NCBI GenBank assembly: GCA_016764875.1
Contig: JAESQX010000026.1
Coordinates: 1-56,369 of the forward strand
Origin: Gammaproteobacteria bacterium
GTDB taxonomy: Bacteria > Pseudomonadota > Gammaproteobacteria > Pseudomonadales > Pseudohongiellaceae
DNA: 56,369 bases
Direction of reading: 5' to 3'
The notes beneath the pieces are model-generated. The model was given only the letters and a program-made list of their open reading frames with translations. It made no database searches and was not told the DNA's origin. Numbering within the stretch: position 1 is the stretch's first letter; each line of letters starts with the position of its first letter. The position numbers and the translations under genes were made by a program. Of the stretch, positions 1 to 8,489 are shown in pieces.

Positions 1-643
1 AATTTTGGTGGGATTATGCTATTGCTTTTCATATATCCAGTTGTCTCATGCAAATTGCCGGAACGCTGGCGGGTTTCAACGAACGTTTAGCATACAGATA
101 ACTACTCTTGCACTACTTAGCAAAATCCGATCTGGCTTACTGCAACTTTTGTATCGCCGCGAGTCCCCCATGCAACCAAGACTTTGTCTTGCGGCTCCGT
201 GTTTTTTGAGCTGCTGGGGTATCCCGATGTGGCCCGGGGTATCATTATGTATCGCTTCCCGGAAACAACCGCAATTGACGGCCACCGAAAAGGGCCGAAC
301 ACAATACCATCGGGAAAATATATGTCAAGTTGAAGAACCAGGCGGGCATTCCCGGTATTAATGTAACCGGTTGATATAATGTAATAAAATACGGCACCCC
401 TCGGTGTCATCAGGATCTGATTAGTGGTAACCGGTAATGCGTATTTTTGTTTTGTGAGGCCCGCTGGTCGCTGCTGGCAGCGAGGTCTGTTGTACCTGCT
501 GCCAGCCCTTTATTAAAGGCACCTGCGGCGCCTTGGTATTACTTGATAAATGCACTTAGGTGCTTTAACCTTGCTCGTCTTGACCCTAGGGTTTCTTAGC
601 ATCGTCAGTTCTATTTTTTAAAATCCAGAGAGGCGAAATAATC
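1..643. other. non-coding or unassigned left edge
   Basis: No convincing gene is seen in these 643 bases. The ORFs in the track here (5..361 on plus, 117..410 on minus) overlap each other and show no family motif, signal peptide or Shine-Dalgarno sequence, so I treat them as chance. An 8-bp inverted repeat (473-480 with 499-506) is followed by a small palindrome CCTTTATTAAAGG at 507-519. These may belong to the end of a gene outside the window or to the leader of the operon starting at 644. Confidence 0.5.
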
Positions 644-1228
644 GTGAATTCAAAATTAACGCGTAGACGCTTCATCAAGGGAGTTATCGCTTCCGGTGTA
701 GCTGTCACTTCAACGTCGCTATGGTATTCGGCACAAGGTCAGGCACGGCCTGCCGGTGCTGTCGAGCGTCTCATTCGAATCAATGTAAATGGCCAAATGC
801 GCAGCGTGGATGTGGCACCCCAGGAAACCCTGGCTTCCACACTTCGCTACAAACTTGGGCTCACCGGAACCAAGCTTGGCTGTAATCGTGGAGAGTGTGG
901 TGCTTGTACCGTGCTTGTTGATGATACGCCCAGCTACGCTTGTTCCGTGCTCACCCAATCAGTCAAGGATAAAAGGATAGAGACTGTTGAGGGCCTGGAA
1001 TCACCGAACGGTGACTTACACCCTGTACAACAGGCGTTCGTGGAAGAGCTGTCTCCACAGTGTGGTTATTGCACGCCTGGGCAGGTGATGTCTGCGGTGG
1101 GATTGCTGCGAGCGAATCCGAACCCAACCAGAGAGGAAGCACGGCAGGGGCTGGCCGGTAATATCTGTCGCTGCGGCTCCTATGACTCTTACCTTAACGG
1201 CGTTATGCGCGCGGCACAAATAGGATAA
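644..1228 (+). CDS. Tat-exported [2Fe-2S] subunit of a molybdenum hydroxylase (PaoA-like)
   Basis: Small iron-sulfur subunit of a xanthine dehydrogenase/aldehyde oxidoreductase-family enzyme, passing electrons from the molybdenum centre towards FAD. The first ~35 residues form a Tat signal (TRRRFIKG, then a hydrophobic stretch), so the complex should be folded with cofactors in the cytoplasm and act in the periplasm, as in E. coli PaoABC. A plant-type ferredoxin domain carries CNRGECGACTVLVDD. The C-terminal all-alpha domain carries CGYCTPGQ and CRCGSY for the second cluster. At 194 residues the length is normal. The start is GTG at 644, about 10 bases after AGAGAGG. The molybdopterin gene starts 5 bases after its stop, so the two are co-transcribed. 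The substrate cannot be read from this subunit. Confidence 0.93.
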   Translation: MNSKLTRRRFIKGVIASGVAVTSTSLWYSAQGQARPAGAVERLIRINVNGQMRSVDVAPQETLASTLRYKLGLTGTKLGCNRGECGACTVLVDDTPSYACSVLTQSVKDKRIETVEGLESPNGDLHPVQQAFVEELSPQCGYCTPGQVMSAVGLLRANPNPTREEARQGLAGNICRCGSYDSYLNGVMRAAQIG

Positions 1229-1233
1229 TAATC

Positions 1234-2475
1234 ATGGCATATATGCATATTGGTAAAGATTTTGTTCCTCAGGATGTGCCCGGCAAGGTCACTGGTAAAA
1301 TTAAGTACGCTGAAGACTATGCCCGTGACGGGATGGTTTACGCACGCTTACTGACAAGTCCAATCCCCCATGGGCGGGTTGTGGACATTGATCCTTCCGA
1401 AGCGCTGGCGATGGACGGTGTATTTGGTATTTTAACGGCGGATGATGTTTATCCCGATGGAGAACCAGAAGGCACTGGCCTGAAGGTATTGACCAATCTG
1501 CCTACGCTGGTGGGGGAACCTATCCTGGCGGTGGCGGCGATAGATGAAAAAACGGCAGAAACAGCCATCTCCAAAATCGCCGTAACATTCGAAAGATTGC
1601 CCTTCGTACTTGATCCTCTGGAGAGTCTTGTTGAAGGCGGCCCCGATGCCTATAACGAAGGTAACAGTTTTATTTTCCGACAGGGCTTTGCCACCGAAAA
1701 ATGGTCACGTGACGAGGTAACGAGATTCCAGAATGGCAATGAGCCTTCTGCGGATGGATTACAGAGCTGGGAATACGGCGATCTGGAAGCTGCATTCAGC
1801 GAATCGGCCTTTGTCTACGAGACCGGATTTACCACGGCCGGTTATCCCCATATGTCCATGGAGCCGCGCAGCGCCATGGTTTACTGGGAAAACGGCAAGT
1901 GTTATCTCCATGGAACGTCTCAGAGTCTTACGGCAGCAGCCGAAGGTTTGGCACGAATAGTTGGTTGTCCCATTGAAGATTTTGTATTTATCAATGAGGC
2001 CACTGGCGGTGGATTTGGCCAGAGAGCACGTGCTTCCAGTCTTCCAAGCGTGGCGATACCAGCCAAGCTATCACAGAAAATCAATCGTCCGGTAATGATG
2101 CGCATAACCCGTGAAGAGGAATTCACCATTGGGGGAGCCCGTCAGGGATTGCAGGGCTGGATCAAGGTTGGATTCAAACGCGATGGCACCATGGCAGCCA
2201 TGGATCTGTTTATCATTTCAGATAACGGTGGTAAAGGTGGTGGCTTTGATGCCAACTCTGCAGCCGGGGCGGTAAGCGTTCTTTATCAAACCGAAGCGAT
2301 TCGATTCAGAAATTCTTCCATTGCTACCAATACGGCTCATCGTGGTGCGCAACGTGGTCCCGGTGAAAACCAGATTATGGCCATTGTTTCTCCCATCATG
2401 GACAAGGCTGCAGAAGAATTGGGTATTGACCGCCTTGAAATTCGCAGACTGAATGCGGCCAGACTGGAGATGTGA
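1234..2475 (+). CDS. molybdopterin-binding subunit, N-terminal part (frameshifted gene)
   Basis: First half (413 residues) of the large molybdenum-cofactor subunit of the xanthine dehydrogenase family (PaoC/CoxL-like). It has the N-terminal aldehyde oxidase 'a/b hammerhead' region (GKIKYAEDYARDGMVYARLL), then Moco-domain motifs TGGGFGQRA and RGAQRGPGENQ. It ends abruptly after NAARLEM at a TGA. The family continues with a second Moco domain, which lies in the next frame from 2472. Reading across in the second frame gives TGDVSGPTSTPFTSAY, which joins well onto NAA, so one base appears lost near 2461-2463. The break could be a sequencing or assembly error, a recent inactivating mutation, or a real split gene with GTGA stop/start coupling. 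No strong Shine-Dalgarno sequence precedes the second half at a usable distance. Confidence 0.85.
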   Translation: MAYMHIGKDFVPQDVPGKVTGKIKYAEDYARDGMVYARLLTSPIPHGRVVDIDPSEALAMDGVFGILTADDVYPDGEPEGTGLKVLTNLPTLVGEPILAVAAIDEKTAETAISKIAVTFERLPFVLDPLESLVEGGPDAYNEGNSFIFRQGFATEKWSRDEVTRFQNGNEPSADGLQSWEYGDLEAAFSESAFVYETGFTTAGYPHMSMEPRSAMVYWENGKCYLHGTSQSLTAAAEGLARIVGCPIEDFVFINEATGGGFGQRARASSLPSVAIPAKLSQKINRPVMMRITREEEFTIGGARQGLQGWIKVGFKRDGTMAAMDLFIISDNGGKGGGFDANSAAGAVSVLYQTEAIRFRNSSIATNTAHRGAQRGPGENQIMAIVSPIMDKAAEELGIDRLEIRRLNAARLEM

Positions 2476-3656
2476 GTGGTCCAACCAGCACACCGTTTAC
2501 CAGTGCCTATATGCCTGAAGCACTGGCACAGGGCGCTGCCGAATTTGGCTGGGAGGCAAAGAAGGGCCGAGCCAGACAGCGCAACGGAAGCAAAGTAACG
2601 GGTCTTGGTATTGGACAGGGATACCATAATGCAGGCCGTAGTGGTATGGACGGAATTGTCAGGCTTATGCCTGACGGTCGTCTGGCCGTTCACAGTGGTG
2701 TAGGTAACCTTGGAACTTACTCGTACGCCTCTACTTCAAGAGCAGCGGCCGAAGTATTGAAGATTCCCTGGGATAGAACTGACGTAATTGCCGGTAGAAC
2801 CGACAACCATTTGCCAATGACGTCAGCTCAGGATGGCAGTAACTCGATATTTACCAACACCCGTACCAACTTTGGTGCGGCTCAGGACCTGCTGGCGAAA
2901 ATGAAAGAGATTGCCGCCATGGATCTTGGTGGTGCGGCAGAGGATTACGATATTGAGAACGAGAGAGTATTTCAGATTGCCGACAGCAGTGTAGGCATGA
3001 CGTACGCTCAGGTCGCTCAGCGGGGAATGGAACTGGGCGGTAAATTCACCGGTCAAGCAGAAGTTCCAGAAGAAATGAGTGAATTTTCAAAGTTGTCCGT
3101 TTCTCGTCTGGCAGGGTCAGCTTTGATGGGCCTCTTTAAAGACAGTCGCCATAATAATAATCCCCCAGGATTCGTAGTGACTTTTACCGAGATTGAACTG
3201 GATCTGGAAACGGGTAAGTTTGAAATTCTCGAACTGGTGAGTATTGCTGAATGTGGCACGGTAGTACATCCACAAGGACTGGCTAATCAGCTACGCGGAG
3301 GTGCAGTATGGGGAATTGGCCTGTCTGCACTGGAAAGACATCTCTATGATCCACAAAATGGTATGCCGGCAAGCACCGGTTACTGGCAGAGCAAGGTGCC
3401 GACCATTCTGGATACGCCACTGCAGATAACCACCGGTTGGGTCGATTTGCCTGATCCGGAGAATCCCGTAGGTGCCCGAGGTATTGGTGAACCTGCCATG
3501 GGCGGAGTATCCGCCGCTTTGAACGGCGCCATAGCTGACGCATTGGGCGGGCATCTATTTAACGCTGCTCCAGTAACTACAGACATGATCATTAACCATC
3601 TAGCAGGAACTTCCGAGTCAGCGAAGCCTCTTGCACAAAATAATTTCCGAGGTTGA
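2472..3656 (+). CDS. molybdopterin-binding subunit, C-terminal part (frameshifted gene)
   Basis: Second half (394 residues) of the same large subunit. It contains the second Moco domain: GIGQGYHNAG, SGVGNLGTYSYASTSRAAAE, and near the end GARGIGEPAMGG, which holds the conserved active-site glutamate of the family. With the first half the total is about 807 residues, a little above the usual 730-800. The ORF opens with a GTG at 2472 overlapping the TGA of the upstream half. A GGAG at 2466-2469 lies only two bases away, too close for good initiation. The cofactor-binding and catalytic residues are intact on both sides of the break, so the disruption is either very young or not real. Confidence 0.85.
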   Translation: MSGPTSTPFTSAYMPEALAQGAAEFGWEAKKGRARQRNGSKVTGLGIGQGYHNAGRSGMDGIVRLMPDGRLAVHSGVGNLGTYSYASTSRAAAEVLKIPWDRTDVIAGRTDNHLPMTSAQDGSNSIFTNTRTNFGAAQDLLAKMKEIAAMDLGGAAEDYDIENERVFQIADSSVGMTYAQVAQRGMELGGKFTGQAEVPEEMSEFSKLSVSRLAGSALMGLFKDSRHNNNPPGFVVTFTEIELDLETGKFEILELVSIAECGTVVHPQGLANQLRGGAVWGIGLSALERHLYDPQNGMPASTGYWQSKVPTILDTPLQITTGWVDLPDPENPVGARGIGEPAMGGVSAALNGAIADALGGHLFNAAPVTTDMIINHLAGTSESAKPLAQNNFRG

Positions 3657-3657
3657 T

Positions 3658-4653
3658 ATGGTAGCCACATCACATGACGTAATGCCCGATATTGAACTTT
3701 ATCAGCCTACTGATGAAGAAAATGCACTGGCACTGGCTGCAACATTGGGCCAGGAAGGTTGGTTGTTGGCAGGAGGCCAGGATACATTCGGTTGGCTGAA
3801 GGATCGCAATAAGCATCCATCCGCCATGATCGAGCTGACCAGGATTGATGCCTGGAAAGGTATCACCGAAACTGCGGATGGAATAGAAATTGGAGCACTC
3901 ACCACTCTGACTGATATTGTCAATGACCCGTTGATTCAGTCACGCTATTCACTGCTTTCAACGGCAGCTAGCAGAGTGGCCAGCCCGCAAATTCGCAATG
4001 TGGGAACCCTGGGCGGGAATCTGAATCAGGATGCCCGTTGCTGGTATTACCGCAGGGGTCTCGATTGCTATCGAGCTGGCGGTAATATTTGTTACGCAGA
4101 TTCTCCAGAGGGCCTGAACCGCGAACATGCGTTGTTCGGCCAGAGTCGTTGTGTTGCGGTGAGCCCGTCCGATACGGCTCCTGCTCTGGTTGCTCTGGAT
4201 GCCACTATGGTGGTATCAAGTGAAAATGGACAGCGACTGATTGATGCAGAGGATTACTTTGTTGGGCCTGCTGTGGATATTGTCAATATGACGGTCCTGC
4301 GGCCGGGGGAAATTCTGACCGCTATTCGACTACCCAATACCTGGGCTAATGCAGAGTTCTACTTTGAAAAGGTTGCTGACAGAAATGTCTGGGACTTTGC
4401 GCTGGTTAATGTTGCAGCGGCAATCAAGGTTTCTGGAGGCAACATCGAAGATGCCCGGATAGCGTGCGGCGCAGTCGAGTGTGTTCCCCGTCGTCTTACT
4501 AATGTGGAAAGTGCTATTAAGGGTAAGGCGCGTTCTGAAGACACAGCAAATCAGGTAGCATCTTTGGCCAGTGACGGCGCGCGAGCATTAAATTACAACC
4601 ATTTCAAAATTCCATTAATGGAAAATCTGGTTAAGCGCGCAATTCGTGGTTAG
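3658..4653 (+). CDS. FAD-binding subunit of the molybdenum hydroxylase (PaoB-like)
   Basis: Medium flavoprotein subunit that takes electrons from the [2Fe-2S] clusters. FAD-binding motifs are AGGQDTFGWLK near the N terminus and TLGGNLNQ. After these comes an insertion with four cysteines (RCWYYRRGLDC, GGNIC, GQSRC) followed by VSPSDTAPAL. Such an insertion is known from PaoB and 4-hydroxybenzoyl-CoA reductase flavin subunits, where it binds a [4Fe-4S] cluster; cluster binding here is inferred. The track ORF begins at 3631, but ATG 3658 is the better start: it lies just after the upstream TGA (3654-3656) and 6 bases after CGAGG. The product is then 331 residues. It has no signal peptide of its own and would be co-exported on the Tat signal of the small subunit. 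Confidence 0.9.
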   Translation: MVATSHDVMPDIELYQPTDEENALALAATLGQEGWLLAGGQDTFGWLKDRNKHPSAMIELTRIDAWKGITETADGIEIGALTTLTDIVNDPLIQSRYSLLSTAASRVASPQIRNVGTLGGNLNQDARCWYYRRGLDCYRAGGNICYADSPEGLNREHALFGQSRCVAVSPSDTAPALVALDATMVVSSENGQRLIDAEDYFVGPAVDIVNMTVLRPGEILTAIRLPNTWANAEFYFEKVADRNVWDFALVNVAAAIKVSGGNIEDARIACGAVECVPRRLTNVESAIKGKARSEDTANQVASLASDGARALNYNHFKIPLMENLVKRAIRG

Positions 4654-4717
4654 AAGTAAATTGATTGAAGGGATATGCCGTTAAGGCTATTAATAAAAAT
4701 TTAAAGGGGGAAGTACC

Positions 4718-5485
4718 GTGGGTGAGATAGTTCGCTATAAGCGCGATGTATGGGGTGAGGAGGTAATTCTTGGGGTATCCTGGGACTTGCTCTGGGTCGT
4801 GGCAGTTGCCGTACTTGTTTTACTTGCCGCCCATGCAATCATCATGGCTGCACTTGCCAATAAAAAGATGGATAAGCCTTCTGCCGAGGGACGGCGTGTG
4901 AGTCGGCATGATGTATTTGACCGAGCGTTTCACTGGATTACAGCTCTGGCGATATTCGTACTCATTATTACCGGCGTCGCTCCAATCATCGGCCTGCGAA
5001 TTGCGTGGTTGAATATACACTGGATCTCCGGGTGTATTCTGACTTTGGTCGTTGTGCTGCATATTATTCGTGCTATTTTCTGGCAGGATCTCAAGGCCAT
5101 GATTCTCAGTCCTACTGATTTTGGCGAGCCCTTTGACTCCGCCCAGAAGCCGGGCAAATATTCCTTTGAACAAAAGGGAATGCATTGGGGAATAACGCTG
5201 GTTGCCGGCACTGTAATTGTTACTGGCGTGATTTTGTTCTTGCAGATTGATACTCCATTCTGGGACCGCACCAACAGTATGGCTGAGAGCCAGCTCGGGT
5301 TGATGTTCTTGCTACACGGTTTATCGACTCTTGCTCTTATTGCGCTGGTTGCGACCCACATTTATTTCGCGCTTCGCCCAGAAAAGCTGTTTTATACTCG
5401 CTCCATGATTAAGGGCTGGATCTCTGAAGAAGAAATGGCCGCGAACCACGACACCAGCAAATGGTCTCCTAAAGAAGCGGAGTGA
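4718..5485 (+). CDS. membrane cytochrome b561 / formate dehydrogenase gamma-like subunit
   Basis: Integral membrane di-haem b-type cytochrome of 255 residues, with an N-terminal transmembrane segment before the four-helix haem domain. Likely haem ligands are in the helix starting RHDVFDRAFHWITA, in NIHWISG, in LVVVLHIIRA and in the late helix LVATHIYFALRP. Such subunits pass electrons between periplasmic oxidoreductases and the quinone pool. Placed 64 bases after the FAD subunit and on the same strand, it is most simply the electron outlet of the exported molybdenum hydroxylase. PaoABC of E. coli has no such linked gene, so this pairing is inference. The start is GTG at 4718, preceded by AAAGGGGGA. 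Confidence 0.85.
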   Translation: MGEIVRYKRDVWGEEVILGVSWDLLWVVAVAVLVLLAAHAIIMAALANKKMDKPSAEGRRVSRHDVFDRAFHWITALAIFVLIITGVAPIIGLRIAWLNIHWISGCILTLVVVLHIIRAIFWQDLKAMILSPTDFGEPFDSAQKPGKYSFEQKGMHWGITLVAGTVIVTGVILFLQIDTPFWDRTNSMAESQLGLMFLLHGLSTLALIALVATHIYFALRPEKLFYTRSMIKGWISEEEMAANHDTSKWSPKEAE

Positions 5486-5491
5486 TGATTT

Positions 5492-5516
5492 GCCCCTGCC
5501 AGTTTGCAGCAGGGGC
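5492..5516 (+). terminator. hairpin after the molybdenum hydroxylase operon
   Basis: Perfect 8-bp stem GCCCCTGC/GCAGGGGC with a 9-base loop, six bases after the cytochrome b stop codon. No T-run follows, so it may be a 3'-end stabilising hairpin or a Rho-dependent end rather than a classical terminator. Confidence 0.4.
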
Positions 5517-5636
5517 GGTATCAGTCCACTGAGTGGCCAAGGCAAAAATTGATTGCTATTTACCCTGTGGCCCCTGCTGGAACACAACCGTTACCAAATT
5601 TATAGATACTACGTATTTAACTTTAACTGAGTTGGA

Positions 5637-6035
5637 ATGACAGTGATAAACGACGACATAGAAACCATAGAATCGGGCTACGAATTTCTGCTGGCGTATG
5701 CCGCGCAGGGAAGGCCCGCAGATCTTGAATCAGGCCCTGGTCCCCATGCAAGACCAACAATAGAAGGTATGTTCAAGGCCATGCAAAATATTGCCGGAGC
5801 GTTTTCCAGCAGTGCTGATAATTTTGAACAGCTCATTGCAGATGATTGTAATAGAGCGGGTGCCGCACTGGGGTTTATCCTGTCCCAGGATAAAATCGGT
5901 TCGGAAATTGTTGATAACCTTAATGCATCAATTCACCTGCGAGCGGTGCTGACAGATATGTTTCTCTACGGCGAGGCCAGGGAGCCGTTGGTCGGTCCTG
6001 AAGACAAGCCGCTGTGGGAAGAGGCAAAGAGCTGA
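5637..6035 (+). CDS. small cytoplasmic protein of unknown function
   Basis: A 132-residue soluble protein that I do not recognise. It has no signal peptide or membrane segment. The sequence looks mostly helical, with a Gly/Pro-rich patch (SGPGPHARPTIEG) near residue 45 and one cysteine (DDCNRAG). Coding character is good: sensible composition, and the ORF ends just before a strong terminator at 6093-6129. ATG at 5637 has only a weak purine-rich stretch before it (GAGTTGGA). It sits 151 bases after the cytochrome b gene, beyond the hairpin, so it may be a single-gene transcript. A link to the molybdenum hydroxylase is possible but unsupported. Confidence 0.6.
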   Translation: MTVINDDIETIESGYEFLLAYAAQGRPADLESGPGPHARPTIEGMFKAMQNIAGAFSSSADNFEQLIADDCNRAGAALGFILSQDKIGSEIVDNLNASIHLRAVLTDMFLYGEAREPLVGPEDKPLWEEAKS

Positions 6036-6092
6036 CAATTTACAAAGTCAGCACAGGGGATCGCTGATTAATCTTCGGTTCCTTTCAATAAT

Positions 6093-6129
6093 AACGGGAT
6101 GAGTGGCAGCAGTCTTCATCCCGTTTTTT
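6093..6129 (+). terminator. Rho-independent terminator
   Basis: 10-bp perfect stem AACGGGATGA/TCATCCCGTT with a 13-base loop, running into TTTTTT. It lies 58 bases after the small ORF at 5637-6035 and before the PLP enzyme gene, marking a transcript end. Confidence 0.85.
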
Positions 6130-6182
6130 ATCAGGCAGGATACCCGTATTTAACTCCCGGCTAATCCGTTAATTTTCTTACT

Positions 6183-7187
6183 ATGTTTGAATGGCCTCCC
6201 AAGCTTCAGCTAGCACAAACCCCAACTCCTCTCACCCCTCTGGAGCGGTTTTCAAAGCAGTTTGATGATCTCACTATATGGGTGAAACATGACGAACTCA
6301 CGGGCATGGAGGTCTCGGGCAACAAAATCCGCAAGCTCGAGTTCTCCATTGCCCAGGCTCTGGAAGATGGCTGCGATACATTAATTACCTGCGGTGGCGT
6401 GCAATCAAACCATTGTCGGGCCACTGCCATATTAGGCGCCCGCCTTGGCTTGAAGGTTCGCCTGATCCTGCGAGGGGAAAAACCCGATGTGGCCGATGGC
6501 AACCTGATGCTGGACTATCTTGCCGGGGCCGAAATTTCGTACCTTCCCGTTAAACAATGGTCAACTCATCCCGATGTTGGAGCTCAATTACAGAAGCAGT
6601 ATCTTGCTGAAGGGCATAAAGCCTGCTTTATCCCGGTTGGAGCCAGTGATGAAATTGGGATATGGGGTTATATTGCGGCCTGTGCGGAGCTAAAACAGGA
6701 TTTTGAAAACCTTGGTCTGGAGCCGGATTATATTGTAGTCGCAACCGGATCAGGTGGTACCCAGGGAGGGCTGATAGCGGGGCGTGCACTCATGGGATTA
6801 AAGGCCAGGATTCTGGCCTTTAATGTCTGTGATGATGCCGGGTACTTTGAGCGGAAAATCCGCGGAGATCTGACTTTGTGGCGGAAACGCTATGGGATTG
6901 AGCTGGATGTAAGAGAGCTTGAGATCGATACTGCCGAGGGTTATGTGGGGCCTGGTTACGCCTTAGCCGGTCCGGAAGTTTTTGCCACTATCACTGAATT
7001 GGCCCGCTGCGAGGCACTGTTCCTTGATCCGGTCTATACAGGCAAAGCATTCCATGGCATGGTTAGTGAGCTGCAAAAAGCCCGGCAGGGACAGCAAACC
7101 AGGATGCCGGGTGCGAAAAATGTGGTGTTCATCCATACCGGCGGATTGTTCGGGGTTTTCCCGCAAAAAAAGGGCTTCGACTTTTAG
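6183..7187 (+). CDS. dcyD: D-cysteine desulfhydrase / ACC deaminase-family PLP enzyme
   Basis: Fold-type II PLP enzyme of 334 residues. Family motifs are clear: VKHDELTG, SGNKIRKLEF with the Schiff-base lysine, the substrate-loop GGVQSNHCRATA, and the phosphate-binding loop ATGSGGTQGG. Characterised members convert D-cysteine to pyruvate, H2S and ammonia, or open the ring of 1-aminocyclopropane-1-carboxylate. The sequence fits DcyD more than true ACC deaminase, but substrate assignment within this family from sequence is unsafe. Cytoplasmic. ATG 6183 is the first start, 54 bases after the terminator T-run, with no strong Shine-Dalgarno sequence. A lipoprotein gene follows 46 bases after the stop. 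Confidence 0.85.
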   Translation: MFEWPPKLQLAQTPTPLTPLERFSKQFDDLTIWVKHDELTGMEVSGNKIRKLEFSIAQALEDGCDTLITCGGVQSNHCRATAILGARLGLKVRLILRGEKPDVADGNLMLDYLAGAEISYLPVKQWSTHPDVGAQLQKQYLAEGHKACFIPVGASDEIGIWGYIAACAELKQDFENLGLEPDYIVVATGSGGTQGGLIAGRALMGLKARILAFNVCDDAGYFERKIRGDLTLWRKRYGIELDVRELEIDTAEGYVGPGYALAGPEVFATITELARCEALFLDPVYTGKAFHGMVSELQKARQGQQTRMPGAKNVVFIHTGGLFGVFPQKKGFDF

Positions 7188-7233
7188 AACCGTGAGCGTG
7201 ACGAAGAAAGGATTTCCACAACGGGTGCCAACT

Positions 7234-8454
7234 ATGAAAATTCACTATATAAAAGTACCAACGATACTGCTTGCAGGATTGCTGGTATTGGCAGGTTGCG
7301 ATGATATGAGCTCGGGCCAGCTTGCAGACGATGTACCACAGACAGCGGCTTCTCAGGAGCAAAATACAGGCGGTGTCGATGGCACCTCAGGTGCAACTGA
7401 CAGTAATCAGCCACCGGCGCCAACGGGTAATATGGAGGAAAACGAAGCACAGTTATTGTCGAATACCATCCAGCTAATATCCGACGGACATCGTTCCGGT
7501 GAGGGTTACTTCAGCTCTGACGGTAGTCGCCTGATCTATCAGAGTGAGGAATCTGGCAGCAATCCATTTTACCGGATTTATATACGGGACTTGCGCACTG
7601 GAGCCACCAGCGCGGTATCACCGGGGGTTGGCCTCACCACCTGTGCCTGGATTCACCCCACACTGGATCGGGTGATATTTGCTTCCACCCATGAAGATCC
7701 GGACGCCCTGGCGAAGCAGGCCGAAGAGATCGCTTTACGGAAGAAACCCCAGGAGCGTGCCTACGCCTGGGACTATGATCGACATTACGATATCTACGAA
7801 GGTAATTCCCAAGGTGGTGAGCTGGTTAATTTAACCAATGCGCCAGGCTACGATGCTGAGGGCTCCTACTCTTCAGACGGTAGTAAGATCCTGTTCGCCT
7901 CCAATCGAGAAGCCTATCAGCGAAACCTGAGCACGGCGGAGCAGAAACTGTTTGACGACGACAGCTCTTATTTTATGGATCTATACATCATGAATGCGGA
8001 CGGTAGCGATGTTCAACAGCTTACTTTTTCTCCAGGCTATGATGGTGGGCCTTTTTTCAGTGCAGATGATCAGAAAATAGTATGGCGACGTTTCAACCCC
8101 GATGGCAACAGCGCGGAGATCTGGACTATGAATGTTGACGGTAGCAATCAGCGCCAGCTGACCGCCGAGGCCATGGTTTCCTGGGGGCCGTATTTCCATC
8201 CTTCCGGGGACTACATCATCTTTTCAAGTAATGTCCTGGGGCACGCTAATTTCGAATTGTTTGTTATCGATACTGAAGGCCAACATGAACCGGTTCGGGT
8301 AACCAATACCGAGGGCACTGATATACTCCCGGTTTTCTCACCCGACGGATCACAATTGGCATGGAGCAGCACGCGCACCCCGGACGGGACTTCGCAAATT
8401 TTCATGGCGGACTGGAATGATCAGATCGCCAGGGAATTGCTGGGGCTGCACTAG
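7234..8454 (+). CDS. TolB-like beta-propeller lipoprotein
   Basis: Exported lipoprotein of 406 residues. The true start is ATG 7234; the longer track ORF from 6982 overlaps the PLP enzyme in another frame. A signal peptide ends in the lipobox LVLAGC, followed by a Ser/Thr/Gln-rich linker. The body is a WD40-like PD40 propeller with repeats of the type SSDGSRLIY, SSDGSKILFASNRE, SADDQKIVWRRF, HPSGDYIIFSS and SPDGSQLAWSSTR. The family resembles the propeller of TolB and of S9/S41 peptidase-associated proteins, usually a protein-binding scaffold. It lies 35 bases upstream of the large exported peptidase and could work with it. No catalytic domain is visible. Confidence 0.85.
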   Translation: MKIHYIKVPTILLAGLLVLAGCDDMSSGQLADDVPQTAASQEQNTGGVDGTSGATDSNQPPAPTGNMEENEAQLLSNTIQLISDGHRSGEGYFSSDGSRLIYQSEESGSNPFYRIYIRDLRTGATSAVSPGVGLTTCAWIHPTLDRVIFASTHEDPDALAKQAEEIALRKKPQERAYAWDYDRHYDIYEGNSQGGELVNLTNAPGYDAEGSYSSDGSKILFASNREAYQRNLSTAEQKLFDDDSSYFMDLYIMNADGSDVQQLTFSPGYDGGPFFSADDQKIVWRRFNPDGNSAEIWTMNVDGSNQRQLTAEAMVSWGPYFHPSGDYIIFSSNVLGHANFELFVIDTEGQHEPVRVTNTEGTDILPVFSPDGSQLAWSSTRTPDGTSQIFMADWNDQIARELLGLH

Positions 8455-8489
8455 CGGGCTATTTAACCTCTGATTAATTATATGTGGCC

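Noticed and set aside
5-410. ORFs 5..361 (+) and 117..410 (-) as genes at the left edge
   Set aside because: They overlap on opposite strands and lack family motifs, a signal sequence or a Shine-Dalgarno sequence; composition is unlike the real genes.
2472-3656. Second half of the Mo subunit as a separate normal gene
   Set aside because: It lacks the N-terminal Moco domain, joins the upstream ORF by a one-base shift, and has no usable Shine-Dalgarno spacing.
6982-7233. N-terminal 84-residue extension of the beta-propeller lipoprotein ORF
   Set aside because: It overlaps the PLP enzyme in another frame; ATG 7234 opens a proper lipoprotein signal.
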